Origin: Ceratopteris richardii
Lineage: Eukaryota > Streptophyta > Polypodiopsida > Polypodiales > Pteridaceae
Assembly: GCA_020310875.1 (NCBI GenBank)
Contig: CM035427.1
Location: forward strand, 95,494,094 to 95,558,093
Reading direction: 5' to 3'
DNA length: 64,000 nt
The translations under genes were made by a program, and so were the position numbers. This document shows, piece by piece, positions 35,216 to 46,000 of this stretch. The number at the start of each line of letters is the position of its first letter. The first letter of the stretch is position 1. The notes beneath the pieces were generated by a model. It was not told the DNA's origin, searched no databases, and worked only from the letters and a program-made list of their open reading frames with translations.

Positions 35216-35420
35216 ACAATAATAACTTTGAAATCTTGTATCAATTTTTTACCACACCCCAAAAACCCCCACAACTCACCATAACTCACCCCCTATTCCC
35301 ACCCAACCCACAAACCCCACAAACCCCACACCACTCCACACAACTCCACACCCCTCCACAACCCTCCACAAACCCATAATCTCTCTCAACTCCCCACAAC
35401 TCACCTCCCACACCGCCCAC
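35216..35420. other. C/A-rich low-complexity stretch
   Basis: Runs such as CCACACCCC and CAACTCCACA. No coding or LTR signal. Confidence 0.6.
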
Positions 35421-35654
35421 TTAATATGAAGGATCAAAAGCTACTACAAAAATTAGGTGAAGGATGTGCTTCTCAGGGACATTCAAATATCACGGGCGGC
35501 ACAAAATGAGGATCTCAGCTTGCATTCAAAAGTGACAGTAAAGTTGTAAGTGGTAAAAGTAAAAGTGGAGAAATGACTATTGCCGCCAACCATTCATGAC
35601 GACTGCCTATTTTTGAGGATCCAATTCAAATCAAGTGGAATATTTGATCTACCC
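35421..35654 (+). repeat. probable 5' part of the LTR of element E, split by G
   Basis: G inserted with TSD TACCC at 35650-35654. The DNA to the right of G (52805 on) continues as an LTR with TATA box and PBS, so the LTR's 5' part must lie to the left of G. The exact LTR start was not identified; a TG at about 35428 is one option. Confidence 0.4.
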
Positions 35655-36302
35655 TGTTGGAAGCAGCCAGAGGCACAGACGCCACGGAAGCATGTGAAGA
35701 CGAAGCAGGGAGCCAGTCGGGCCAATTTTCCAAACAAATATGTTTTTATTATTTCTTCAAACATTCAACAGTGATTATTATCACTAATTGTAACATATGT
35801 ATCATAGAAAACCCCATTTTGTAATTCATAGCTCCATTTTGTGCAAGCCGAGGAGTCCTCGAGCTTGAGGAGCTTAGGTAGAATGCACGTATCAATTTTC
35901 GTTATTTTTAGATACCGTTTACCCTTCCAAATAGCATCTAGGACCTATTTTTTAACTAGGCCGGTCACTAGATGTGAAACCGGTCAAAACTAGTCTAGAA
36001 ACTATAAAAAGAGCTAGAGAGCTCATTTTTGAGGTTGGTTCATTTTGGTAAGTGTGAGCTTAGAGCTAGTTTGAGCTTGTAAGAGTATTCTTGAGTAATA
36101 GAGCTAATTTCCCACCTTCCATTGTGTCTTGCTTGTCTCTTCATTGTGTGTGTGTATGTGTGTGTGCATCTTTGTGCTTCTCACCTTCACTCTCACATCA
36201 TCTCACGTTCACGATCTTCATATCACTCCTACCTCTCCCTCGGATTGACATTAAGGAGGTGAAGCTTCTTAACGTGGTTCTCACCATTGTGCTAGAGCAA
36301 CA
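35655..36302 (+). repeat. 5' LTR of G
   Basis: 648 bp, starting TGTTGGAAGC and ending GAGCAACA. A TATA box, CTATAAAAAG, lies at 36002-36011, so transcription should start near 36035. Confidence 0.95.
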
Positions 36303-36309
36303 CCAAATT

Positions 36310-36327
36310 TGGCGTCGTTGCCGGGGA
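36310..36327 (+). promoter_or_regulatory. G primer-binding site, tRNA-Asp
   Basis: TGGCGTCGTTGCCGGGGA matches the tRNA-Asp 3' complement with one T for C change, which would still wobble-pair. It starts 7 nt after the LTR. The match goes on for a further 4 nt (TCGA). Confidence 0.9.
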
Positions 36328-36686
36328 TCGAGTCTAGGACGAATGTGTGATGGTAAGAGTATAGCAAGAAGAGGCGTTGGAAGGTAAAAATTTCAGTTTT
36401 TGTTGTTGTTTTTACTTAGTTTTTAGTGTTTTTCACCTTCCCCATACTCCATCTTCATCATCGCATCATCATCTCCATTTCCAAAAAAATCAGAAAATTC
36501 ACCATATCCACCCATCCACCTCATTTCCCCTCATTTGCGCATGCGAGAGAGCGAGAGAGAGTTTTTGCGCTTGTTTGTGCTTGTGTTTTCTTGAGTTTTC
36601 TTGCAGGTACAGAGCTTCAGAGCTTCAGGAAAGCTTCCAAAAGGTAAAAAATGTACTTTCTGTCAGAGATTTCCGAGTGTGGCGGA

Positions 36687-37215
36687 CCATCGCGATGGTC
36701 TGCAATTTTCGGTTTTTGAGGTAGGCGACCACACCACTAGATAGGCGATACTTGCGCATTCACGGAACCACAATTACATTTCAAAAATTCGTTATTTGGT
36801 GGACCATCGCGATTGGCTCAGACCATCGCGATTGTGTCGCACCATCGCGATAGGCTCACACCATCGCGACGGCTCGGCCGGACCATCGCGACGGTTCGCT
36901 ATTTCGGACCATCGCGACGGTTCACTTGAGCCATCGCGACGGTCCGCTTGGACCATCGCGACGGTTCAGCTGACCCCGGACCATCGCGATTGGCTTATGC
37001 CATCGCCACGACAGTGCCACGTGTCACGATAGACCATCGCGACGGTTCATTTTTCGGACCATCGCGACGGTCCATTTCCACGCCATCGCGATCGTTCACG
37101 TCGGGCCATCGCGACGGTTCACCTTTTCGGGCCATCGCGATTGTCCAAATCCCACGCCATCGCGACGGTGCGCTCGGACCATCGCGATTGTCCCAGACCA
37201 TCGCGATTGCCCACC
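36687..37215 (+). repeat. ATCGCGAT palindrome array in G leader
   Basis: About 20 copies of a motif centred on ATCGCGAT. The first, ACCATCGCGATGGT, is a perfect 14-bp palindrome; most others read CCATCGCGACGGT or CCATCGCGATTGG. Spacers range from about 5 to 30 bp and are not homologous, so this is not a simple tandem repeat. The array is CpG-rich. Confidence 0.9.
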
Positions 37216-37362
37216 CCCATCGCAACTTTTGGACTTCAATTTTTGACCTATTTTGAGGGTATTTTTGAAAAATTTTTGGACCATTAGACTCATAGGAGAC
37301 CCCTTAGCTCATATTTGAAGGAAAATTTGATTGTCAGTTTTTACCCCCCCAGGGCCTGAACG

Positions 37363-37440
37363 CGTATAACTTTTTCTTCCGAAGTCCATTTTTTGAGCTT
37401 AATAGCTCGTTAGAAAGCTCGTGACGAGTACTACGTGACC
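37363..37440 (+). promoter_or_regulatory. conserved GTTAGAAAGCTC module in G leader
   Basis: TATAACTTTTTCTTCCGAAG, then GCTCGTTAGAAAGCTCGTGA, then CGAGTAC. It lies 150 bp after the palindrome array and matches modules in T, at 35171, and in the D LTR. Confidence 0.55.
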
Positions 37441-38061
37441 TCAACTGTTTTTTTTATAAAGGATACGTCTATTTTTGGATAAGCTATTTTGAGGTTCACC
37501 TAGTTTGGGACTAGGAAGCCAGGGGGCACACATTGAAAATTTGGGCAAAAGGGAAGGGATTAAAAGGTGTATATGCTCAAGTGTTGATCATCTTGTGAAT
37601 TGGTCTAACATTGGAATTTTCCAGGTCTAGCAAAGGCAATCAAAGGCAAGCAAGCAAGGCAGGGAAGACAGCAGAGCTTGGGAAGCGCGGCTTCTTGAGC
37701 AACAGGGCATCAGAGCAACAGAAAAGCCGACTCGAGGTTGGAAGATTACTCAACCCCCTCAGTCAATTCTTAGCTTAGGCTAAACGTTAGCATTGTGGCT
37801 TTAAGACGATAGGAACGCCTCAAGTTCAAGATACGTAATTCTTTCAAGTTTAAGACGTAAAGTAAAGGTGTGTGTGACGAAAACCTAAAGAAAAGAACCT
37901 AAGTCTGACGGAACGAGAACTCAAAACTATAACGGAAAGTCGAATTCCTGACGCATATATTAAGACAAGAATCCAAAGAAAAATTAAAAAGAACCAAGAA
38001 TTAATCACAAAGAACCATTGACGATCTAAGGGTGTAATTGAGCGTGCAAGGAAGGAAATTA

Positions 38062-40011
38062 ATGAACCTTAGATCAGGGAGACACATAGGTAAGTCGGAC
38101 CGAAGAAGCCTTAGATCATCAGAGGCTAGTGTAAGAACCACAGCTCGATCTTGGGCTCAGCAATTGAATAGCAATTACCCCTACGAGAGCTCAGATACTA
38201 GCGAATCAGAAATGGCATTTAGCACAGACAGACCAGAAGGAGGGTCTCATGTAGCATACCTAGAAAAACCAGAAGGACCCTATAGAACGCAATTAGAGTT
38301 TCTCCGAACCAACCGATTAGGTGCTCGCATCTATGAGGATGGTTTGCGAAGGCAAGTGGTGCAACTGCATAACCCTGATCAACCCATTGGATTGGAAAGA
38401 CCAGTGGTGAAGTTTGAGAGAGACGCTTACATAGACAAAGAAGGAACCATGTACGTACTAAGTACGCAGCCAAACGATACTAATGAGTTTGGCACAATTC
38501 AATTAGAGACGGAAGCGAAATTTCAAGGAAAAGAACCGTTAGAAGAACCTAGAACACCGAGAGGGAAATCCGTATTAACGAGAGTACTCATCCCAGAGTG
38601 GATCCCTCAAGATAACAGGAGCACCGAGTTGTTTGTAAATAAAGAAACAGATGAAGCCTTTTGGAGGTACAGAAAGGAAAACCCCAGTGAGGTAGGCATC
38701 ATTACAATCTATGAATTCAAGGACCCAGATACACCTGGAAAGGTAGTATACCTGGATGAGACTTCAGAAAGAGTCTTTGTGGTGCCTGAGCGCGCTAAAA
38801 GCACCTACACTTGGAGAGGTGAATTGATATTCCCTCCATCTAGAACAAACATGAATGCAAATCAACAAGGGGCAGGAACATCCTCAGCCCAGGGAAATCA
38901 AAGAGAAGGAAATCACGAGAGACCCGAAGTAAGCTTCAATCACCCCATAGGGAGAGATAGAACAACCGCGAACACTAATAGAGTGGAGAGACAAAGAGAA
39001 CATGGAATACCAGGTGGTAGAGATGATTTTCCTCTACCTAGACCACGCGAACACGCAAGAGTATTGAGACCCACTCAATTAGTAAAATCAATGAAAAATT
39101 ATTTTGATGGGACAGGAGATCCCTATGACCATGTCGCAGAATTCAAGCAAGTACTACGAGCAGAACAAGTCGAGGACATGTTCACGCAGTACAATGCATT
39201 TGGACTAACGTTAAAGAATACCGCTTTAACTTGGTTCCAACCACTGCAACAAAGGCAATTTAGAGACACCCATCACTTTTTAGAGTCATTCATCACTGAA
39301 TTCTCTAAGAGTGGGGTTAGACATGACACGTCTTCGTTGATTCATAGCTTTAAACAGACCCCTCAGGAAACAGTAAGACTGGCAGGTCGTAGATTCAGAC
39401 AATATGTTGAGCGATGTCCAATGCAAGAGCTACCCTCACAAGCTAAACAGGTATCATTGTTCCTAGATGGCTTGTTGAGCGCTAAACTACGTTCTTATGT
39501 GTACCTAAAAGAACCCAGAACGCTAGAGGAGTGTGTAAGAATATGTATCGACATTGAGGACAACCTAGGAGATGAATTAGAACTCTCAAAAGTCTATAAG
39601 GACTCAGATTGTTCTTCTCTAGCATCCACAAAATTGTCTAATTCGATAGAGGACCTAGCGGAAAAAGTGGCCCAAAAACTAGGAGTTTCTAGTAAACAGG
39701 TGCCCAAGCTACCAACGAATGTACATTGTTACACTTGTGGTGGAAATCATTTGGCTAACGTGTGCCCCAATGCACCTCAACCTCATATCAACCCTAGTGG
39801 CCAATATTGTACAATTGAGAGAAGATACACGAATCATACGGCTCAGGACTGCCCATACAACAAACAAACCGTGAGACAGAACTACCCGCAAACATACCAG
39901 CAGCCAGGTAGGTATCAAGGCCAATACAATGCTCAGCCTTATTACTATAGGCCTCCTCAGAACTACCCATACCAGGCTCAACAGAGACCTCAACCCGTCT
40001 TAGCTCAGTAG
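38062..40011 (+). CDS. G gag
   Basis: Structural protein that would form the virus-like particle. The first ATG in frame is at 38062 (MNLRSGRHIG), giving 649 codons to TAG at 40009-40011; an upstream TTG extension is unlikely. An N-terminal region with the ITIYEFKDPDTP segment is shared with the remnant at 6540-7470. The capsid-type gag domain follows (PTQLVKSMKNYFDGTGDPYD to about 39480). A zinc knuckle is present, CYTCGGNHLANVC, spaced CX2CX3HX4C, one residue short between C2 and H, followed by a damaged second one. The downstream pol frame is the same frame, separated only by the TAG. Confidence 0.88.
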   Translation: MNLRSGRHIGKSDRRSLRSSEASVRTTARSWAQQLNSNYPYESSDTSESEMAFSTDRPEGGSHVAYLEKPEGPYRTQLEFLRTNRLGARIYEDGLRRQVVQLHNPDQPIGLERPVVKFERDAYIDKEGTMYVLSTQPNDTNEFGTIQLETEAKFQGKEPLEEPRTPRGKSVLTRVLIPEWIPQDNRSTELFVNKETDEAFWRYRKENPSEVGIITIYEFKDPDTPGKVVYLDETSERVFVVPERAKSTYTWRGELIFPPSRTNMNANQQGAGTSSAQGNQREGNHERPEVSFNHPIGRDRTTANTNRVERQREHGIPGGRDDFPLPRPREHARVLRPTQLVKSMKNYFDGTGDPYDHVAEFKQVLRAEQVEDMFTQYNAFGLTLKNTALTWFQPLQQRQFRDTHHFLESFITEFSKSGVRHDTSSLIHSFKQTPQETVRLAGRRFRQYVERCPMQELPSQAKQVSLFLDGLLSAKLRSYVYLKEPRTLEECVRICIDIEDNLGDELELSKVYKDSDCSSLASTKLSNSIEDLAEKVAQKLGVSSKQVPKLPTNVHCYTCGGNHLANVCPNAPQPHINPSGQYCTIERRYTNHTAQDCPYNKQTVRQNYPQTYQQPGRYQGQYNAQPYYYRPPQNYPYQAQQRPQPVLAQ

Positions 40012-43000
40012 CCACCCCCACCAGCGAATGTCATCTCAGTTAAATACGCTGCTGCAGAAGAGAACCTAAGTAGGGCCTTAGTGCCTTCTTCACCCTTGAT
40101 CACAGAAAGTGACCCGAACTCAAACAGTTTTGACTCTACTCATGTAACTAGTCCACCCGCTTATTACACGGAGTCACCAGAACATGTGGAGACATATCAT
40201 TATGATAGTCCACCAATGGAACCTAGTTGGGAGCCAGACTATGCTAATGTAATGTACGCAAACCCAAACCCACGACCCCAATTGAGACAACAGAGACCAC
40301 AGGGCCCTAGAGGACCATGCTTTAGGTGCCAAGGAGATCACTTCATAAAGGATTGTCCACATCCCCCAATAGCAAGGCAATCACAGTACTATAGCATCCA
40401 AGGCTTTTGTGCCGATTGTGGCAAAGAGCACATAATCAAGGATTGTCCTAAGAACCCAGTCAACACTACCAATGTGACACCGATCAACGTGATAGGCATT
40501 GTAAACAATGCAGATGGATCCAACCCTACGTACGTGCCTATCCAAGCTATAACCAGAGCCCAGGTGCTCTTACAAAACCAACAGCTTAATCAAGAGAAAG
40601 TAGCCGGAACCAGTGAAGTTGCAGAATCGAGTAGCAAAAAGACGAAATCTTGGAAAGATTCTAGGGAAAGAATCAAGAGAAAGTGGAGTAAAAAGATAAG
40701 TGAGTTGGAAGGAAGTTTAAGGGAATCTAGAGCCAAAATACAAGAATTGGCTTCACAAGAATTAAACCAAGAAAATCCAGCTCAAGAATCAGGATCAGTT
40801 TTAGCGGAACCCATACCGGAAGATCTAGACATGATGTTTCGTGCATATCAGGCTAGAATAAAAGAGGGACCTCAAGTCACGGAAATGAGTAAAAACTACC
40901 CTCGAGCTGATCTAGAAATTGAGAGAACTAAACTTTGCATGAAGATGGTAGAACTAGCACAAGCTTTGTTCGAAGCCTCTAGATATCTTAATTGGAATAA
41001 CATGGCAAAACCGGAATTACACTTTCAAGGACTAATGGAGAGGCTAGAACACTTGATAGAAAGCAAAGAGAAAAAGGATCAGCCTAGGAACCCAATTGAC
41101 CCAAAGACACAGGAAAGGAATGCACCATCCCTGTCTCAAGTACCCAATACAGAAAGTCAAGATAACCTATCTTCCATACAGAGGTACTCACATGAATTTT
41201 TAAGAGAAATACAAGAAGAGAAATGGAGAAAAGAACAAGGAACTCATCCTCCTATTCAAGAAATAGACGATTTGCAGGAACAATTTCCCCAAGACATCCC
41301 CTCTATTTACGATGATGTAGAGGAAGAACAACTGAGTGAACCCACAGGATTTGAATCTAATTCTTTACAAGAGTTACCTCAGTTCACAGGACCTTGGGAA
41401 GCTAAGTCTATTAGTATGAGAGCACCCACGATAATAGTGAGGAATGAAGAATCAGTGATCCCTAGGAACACGGAAGTGATCAAGAACACTAAAGTACAAT
41501 GTAATCTCACTCTGGAGGAATTGTTAAAGGTAAAACCAGAATTGTGGAAGCACGTAGCAAATCAATTCCCTGAGCTAGCTACCACACCCTCTCAGATAGG
41601 ATCACATAAGAAGGTACCAGAGATACCCGTGGAAAAGATTGGAGACGTAAGCGAAGGAGAGGAAGGTAACACATATCTTCCAATAACCCATCAAGGCTAC
41701 ACCACGAAAGCCATCTTAGACTCAGGAGCCGGAGTAGCCATAGCTACCACCACTTTGTGGAAACGTTGGGGTAAGCCAGCACTCAGACCCACCAGGATGA
41801 AACTACAAATGGCTGATGGACACATAGAAAAACCATTAGGCTTACTAGAAGGCATATCTCTCACCACCTGTGGTGTAGAATTTGAGCATACCTTTGCCAT
41901 TTGTGACTTTGCTAAAAATCATGCGTATGAGATGATATTGGGACGACCATTCATGCGTCAGTTGCAAATTGTACAAGATTGGGGAACTAATTCCTTGTAC
42001 TTGCAACATTTAGGAGTGACTACCAAAGTCAACCTTAAAGACTATTCACATCGAGATGTACCCCCAATACAATGGAATACCATCCATAAGACACCAGTAG
42101 AGACGGAATCCGTGCACTCATTAGAATCAGATCCTTCTTGGTTGCATGAGGATACCCATTTATGGATGTGTAAAGTAGCCAAACAAGAGGAAGAGCGGTT
42201 AGAAGCCAGGACCTTAGGTGCAGAACAACATCCACGAACCCTTCAAGATCCAGCCTACGCACCTGTAGTATTCCCAGACGAAGAATTTGAACCCCAGGGT
42301 TGGGCAGAAATTCTAGCAACCATGGATGTAGCCATCAATGAAGAACAATGGACACCCCACTGTGACGAGGATGGCTATGACATTTCAGTTTTCACGATAG
42401 AGCCAATCATGAGCGATGCAATTTTAGAGGAGTGTGAACCTAGCACTGATGCATTTGAGGATGCAAGCGATTTTGATTTAGAATCAATTATCATGGACCC
42501 ACCCTTTGCATCAGAGGAAGAATATTTCTACGAAGTAGAGACTCACACTCAGAGACACGAGGAAATTACGAACGAGGTAAGGTTAGCCACTCAAGTGACT
42601 ACTAAAAGTGAAGGAAAGAAAAGAAAGAAGAAAGAAACCATGTCAGAAAAAGAAGAATCTTTATTTGAAGTACCCGAGAATTTCAAGAAATATGAAATCG
42701 AAGATAGAAGAATCATGGTACGAATGCCTAATAGAAAGGCGAATGACGGACAAGTATATGATAACCGAGAGAAAACCAAGAAAGTAATAGTTGCCATAGA
42801 AGGAGAAGAAGAAAAATGCACATACATAGGGCATGATTTGACGAAGGAAGAAGAAGAAGAATTAGTTGCCTTATTGCGCGAATATAGAGATGTTTTTGCT
42901 TGGAGTTATAAAGATTTGAAAGGAGTGGATCCAGATATATGTTCTCATAGAATCCCTATGACTCCAGATGCAAAACCGACAAAACAGAAACCTTACACGT

Positions 43001-46000
43001 ACAATGATAACTACGCTGCGAAGATTAAAGAGGAGATAGATCGCTTGATAGAAGCAGGATTCATTTACGAAATTGAGCACACCGAATGGGTATCCACCAT
43101 TGTGGTTGTGCCCAAGAAGAATGGAAAATTGCGTGTGTGTATTAACCTTAAAAAAGTTAATGCCGCCACGATTAGAGATAGTTATCCTCTTCCTATCACG
43201 GAACACCTATTGGAAAGAGTTGTGGGCAAGGAAGTTTACAGCTTCCTTGATGGATTTTCAGGCTATAATCAAGTAGCCATTGCTCCAGAAGACCAACACA
43301 AGACGGCTTTTGCCACAGAATGGGGCATATTTGCATTTCGTGTAATGCCATTTGGCTTAACAAATGCACCCGCTACTTTTCAGTGACTCATGTGTCATGT
43401 TTTTAAGGAATTCTTACGCAAGAGCTTGGAAGTTTACGTCGATCACTTATGTGCTCATTCAAATGTAAGACAGACACATATCCCAGAGTTAAGACAAATA
43501 TTTGACAAATGTCGAGAATATCAGGTTTGTTTGAACCCAGAAAAGTGCGTTTTCATGGTCAGACAAGGCAAAATTCTAGGACACATTGTGTCAAAAAATG
43601 GAATCTCTACGCATGAAGAAAAGGTGAAGGTAATTGCAGAATTACCTAGACCAACTAATGTGAAAGAGGTACAGGCATTTATGGGCCATTGCGGTTATTA
43701 TAGGAGATTCATACACATGTATGCAATCATAGCCAAGCCTCTGTACTCTCTTTTGACCAATTTTGAGTGGACAGATGAATGTGAAAATTCATTCAATGAA
43801 CTTAAACGACGTTTGTGCTCAGCACCTATATTGACTACCCCAGATTGGAGTAAGCCATTCCATGTACATGTGGATGCATCCAATTACGCCATAGGATGTG
43901 TGTTAGCACAACCCACGAATGAAGGCAACATAGATCTCCCCATAGCTTACGCTAGCAGACAATTGAACACAGCAGAAAGAAATTACACCACGACGGAACG
44001 AGAGGGATTAGGAATGATCTACGCTGTAAAGAAGTTTAGGCACTACTTGTTGGCCAACAAATTCAAGTTCTTTACAGATCATCAAGCCCTATTATATTTA
44101 GTCAACAAACCATGTAACACAGGACGATTGATACGTTGGTTTCTATTACTCATGGAGTATGATTTTGAAGTGGTAGTCAGGAAGGGAAAGACGCACCTTC
44201 GAGCTGACCACCTCTCAAGATTAACCTCAGGAGAAGCTCCTCAAGGAGTAGCGGATGAATTACCAGATGCATACTTGTTTAACCTTGAGATAGCACCAGA
44301 ATGGGCTAAGCCTATAGTCCCTATTCTGACATACGGACCCAAGAATCCGAGGATAAAGATCAAAGAAGGAGAGATTACCAAGTCTCAGAAATATCAAATA
44401 ATGGCAGGAAGCATATATAAACAAGATAATCAAAAGATTCTTGCTTGTTGTGTAGATGAATCAGAACATGCGAATTGGTTGCAATTAGCACACATAGGTG
44501 CACTAAAGCAACACCATTCAAAACATCGAACATTACAGACTCTGCATAGATTAGGAGTATATTGGCCTTCTATGGAAGTAGATGTCTACAAGTTGTGCAA
44601 AGAATGCCATGTTTGCTGTGAAAGACCACCAGTAGAGCATGCTACCCTATATCACGTGTCTCTCACACCAGACTGGAGTGAACCTTTAGTGACATACTTG
44701 AGGACGAACACATTCCCTCAAGGCATGACCTTAGCTCGACAACGTAGTCTAGAGCAGGAGGCTCAAGACTACTCACTTATTGGCGATAATTTATACAAAA
44801 GGGGACGGGATGGATATTTGAGACAATGTGTTCATGAGAGCGATTATCTTAGCATACTAGAGACTACACACCAAGGTGTTGCAGGAGGTCATTTTGGACC
44901 AGATAGGATAATCAAAACCATACTCTTTGCAGGATTATGGTGGCCCACTCTTCACATGGATGCTCATACCTATGTCAAGAGATGTGATGTGTGCCAAAGA
45001 ACTCAGTTTCCTACTCGCAGAGATGAAATGCCATTGAAACCCATGATGGGCGGACGTGCATTTTCTAAGTGGGGTATAGACTTTGTAGGACCCATTAACC
45101 CCCCTGCAAAAGGTACACATGCGGAATACATTATTGTTGCCACAGATTATCTAACCAAATGGGTAGAGGCGAAAGCCACAAAAAAGAATGACGCACACAC
45201 GACTGCAAAATTTTTATTTGAAAATGTCTTTACAAGATATGGATTGCCGATAGAGTTAGTGAGCGATCGAGGCACTCACTTTCTAAACCAAGTCATTGAA
45301 TATTTGTTACAGGATTTTATGGTGATTCACAAGAAATCTGCACCATATCATCCTCAGGTCAATGGTCAGGCTGAAAGCACTAACAAGATACTTTGTAACG
45401 TACTGACGAAACTCGTGAACAATAAACGTTCAGATTGGGACAAACAGCTACACCACGCTGTTTGGGCATATCGAGTGGCCTACAAGACCGTACTCAATGC
45501 AACTCCCTTTCAGATGGTTTTTGGTCAGAATGCAGTGCTTCCGTTGGACTTCTTGATACCGACCCTTAAGGTTGCACAAGAACATCAGTGGACCGGCCAT
45601 GAATTATCAGCAAGAATAATGGACTTGGAACGATTAGGAGAAACCAGGCTAAAGGCAGCAGCAGGAATATACGCAGCGAAGAAGCGACAGAAAGCATATT
45701 TTGATGCACATGTGAAAGATAAAGGCCTAAAAGAAGGAGATTTAGTTCTAGTGTATACGCTGAAACAGCATGCACGGAAGTTAGAAAAGCGAGGTTATGG
45801 ACCTATGATCATTAACAGACTCTCGACTAGTGGAGCAGTACAGTTAGCCACCTTAGAAGGAGATATAATGCCTAATTACATTAGTGGCTGTAGAGTCAGG
45901 TTATATCAAGAACCTCTTACTGAGGATATGCTTAGACGACTCACGTTGGCAAAGAAGCGCAAGGAGGAAGAAAACAGAATACGAGCCGAAGCTCAGGCAG

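Noticed and set aside
33519-35222. Frames of 130-570 codons rich in Pro/His/Thr or Val/Gly/Trp
   Set aside because: All follow from the CCA minisatellite, which lacks stops in several frames; no start context or domain.
36687-37215. CRISPR-like array of short palindromic repeats with variable spacers
   Set aside because: Spacers vary in length, repeats are only about 8-14 bp, the setting is a plant retrotransposon leader, and there are no cas genes. The same applies to 55999-56880.
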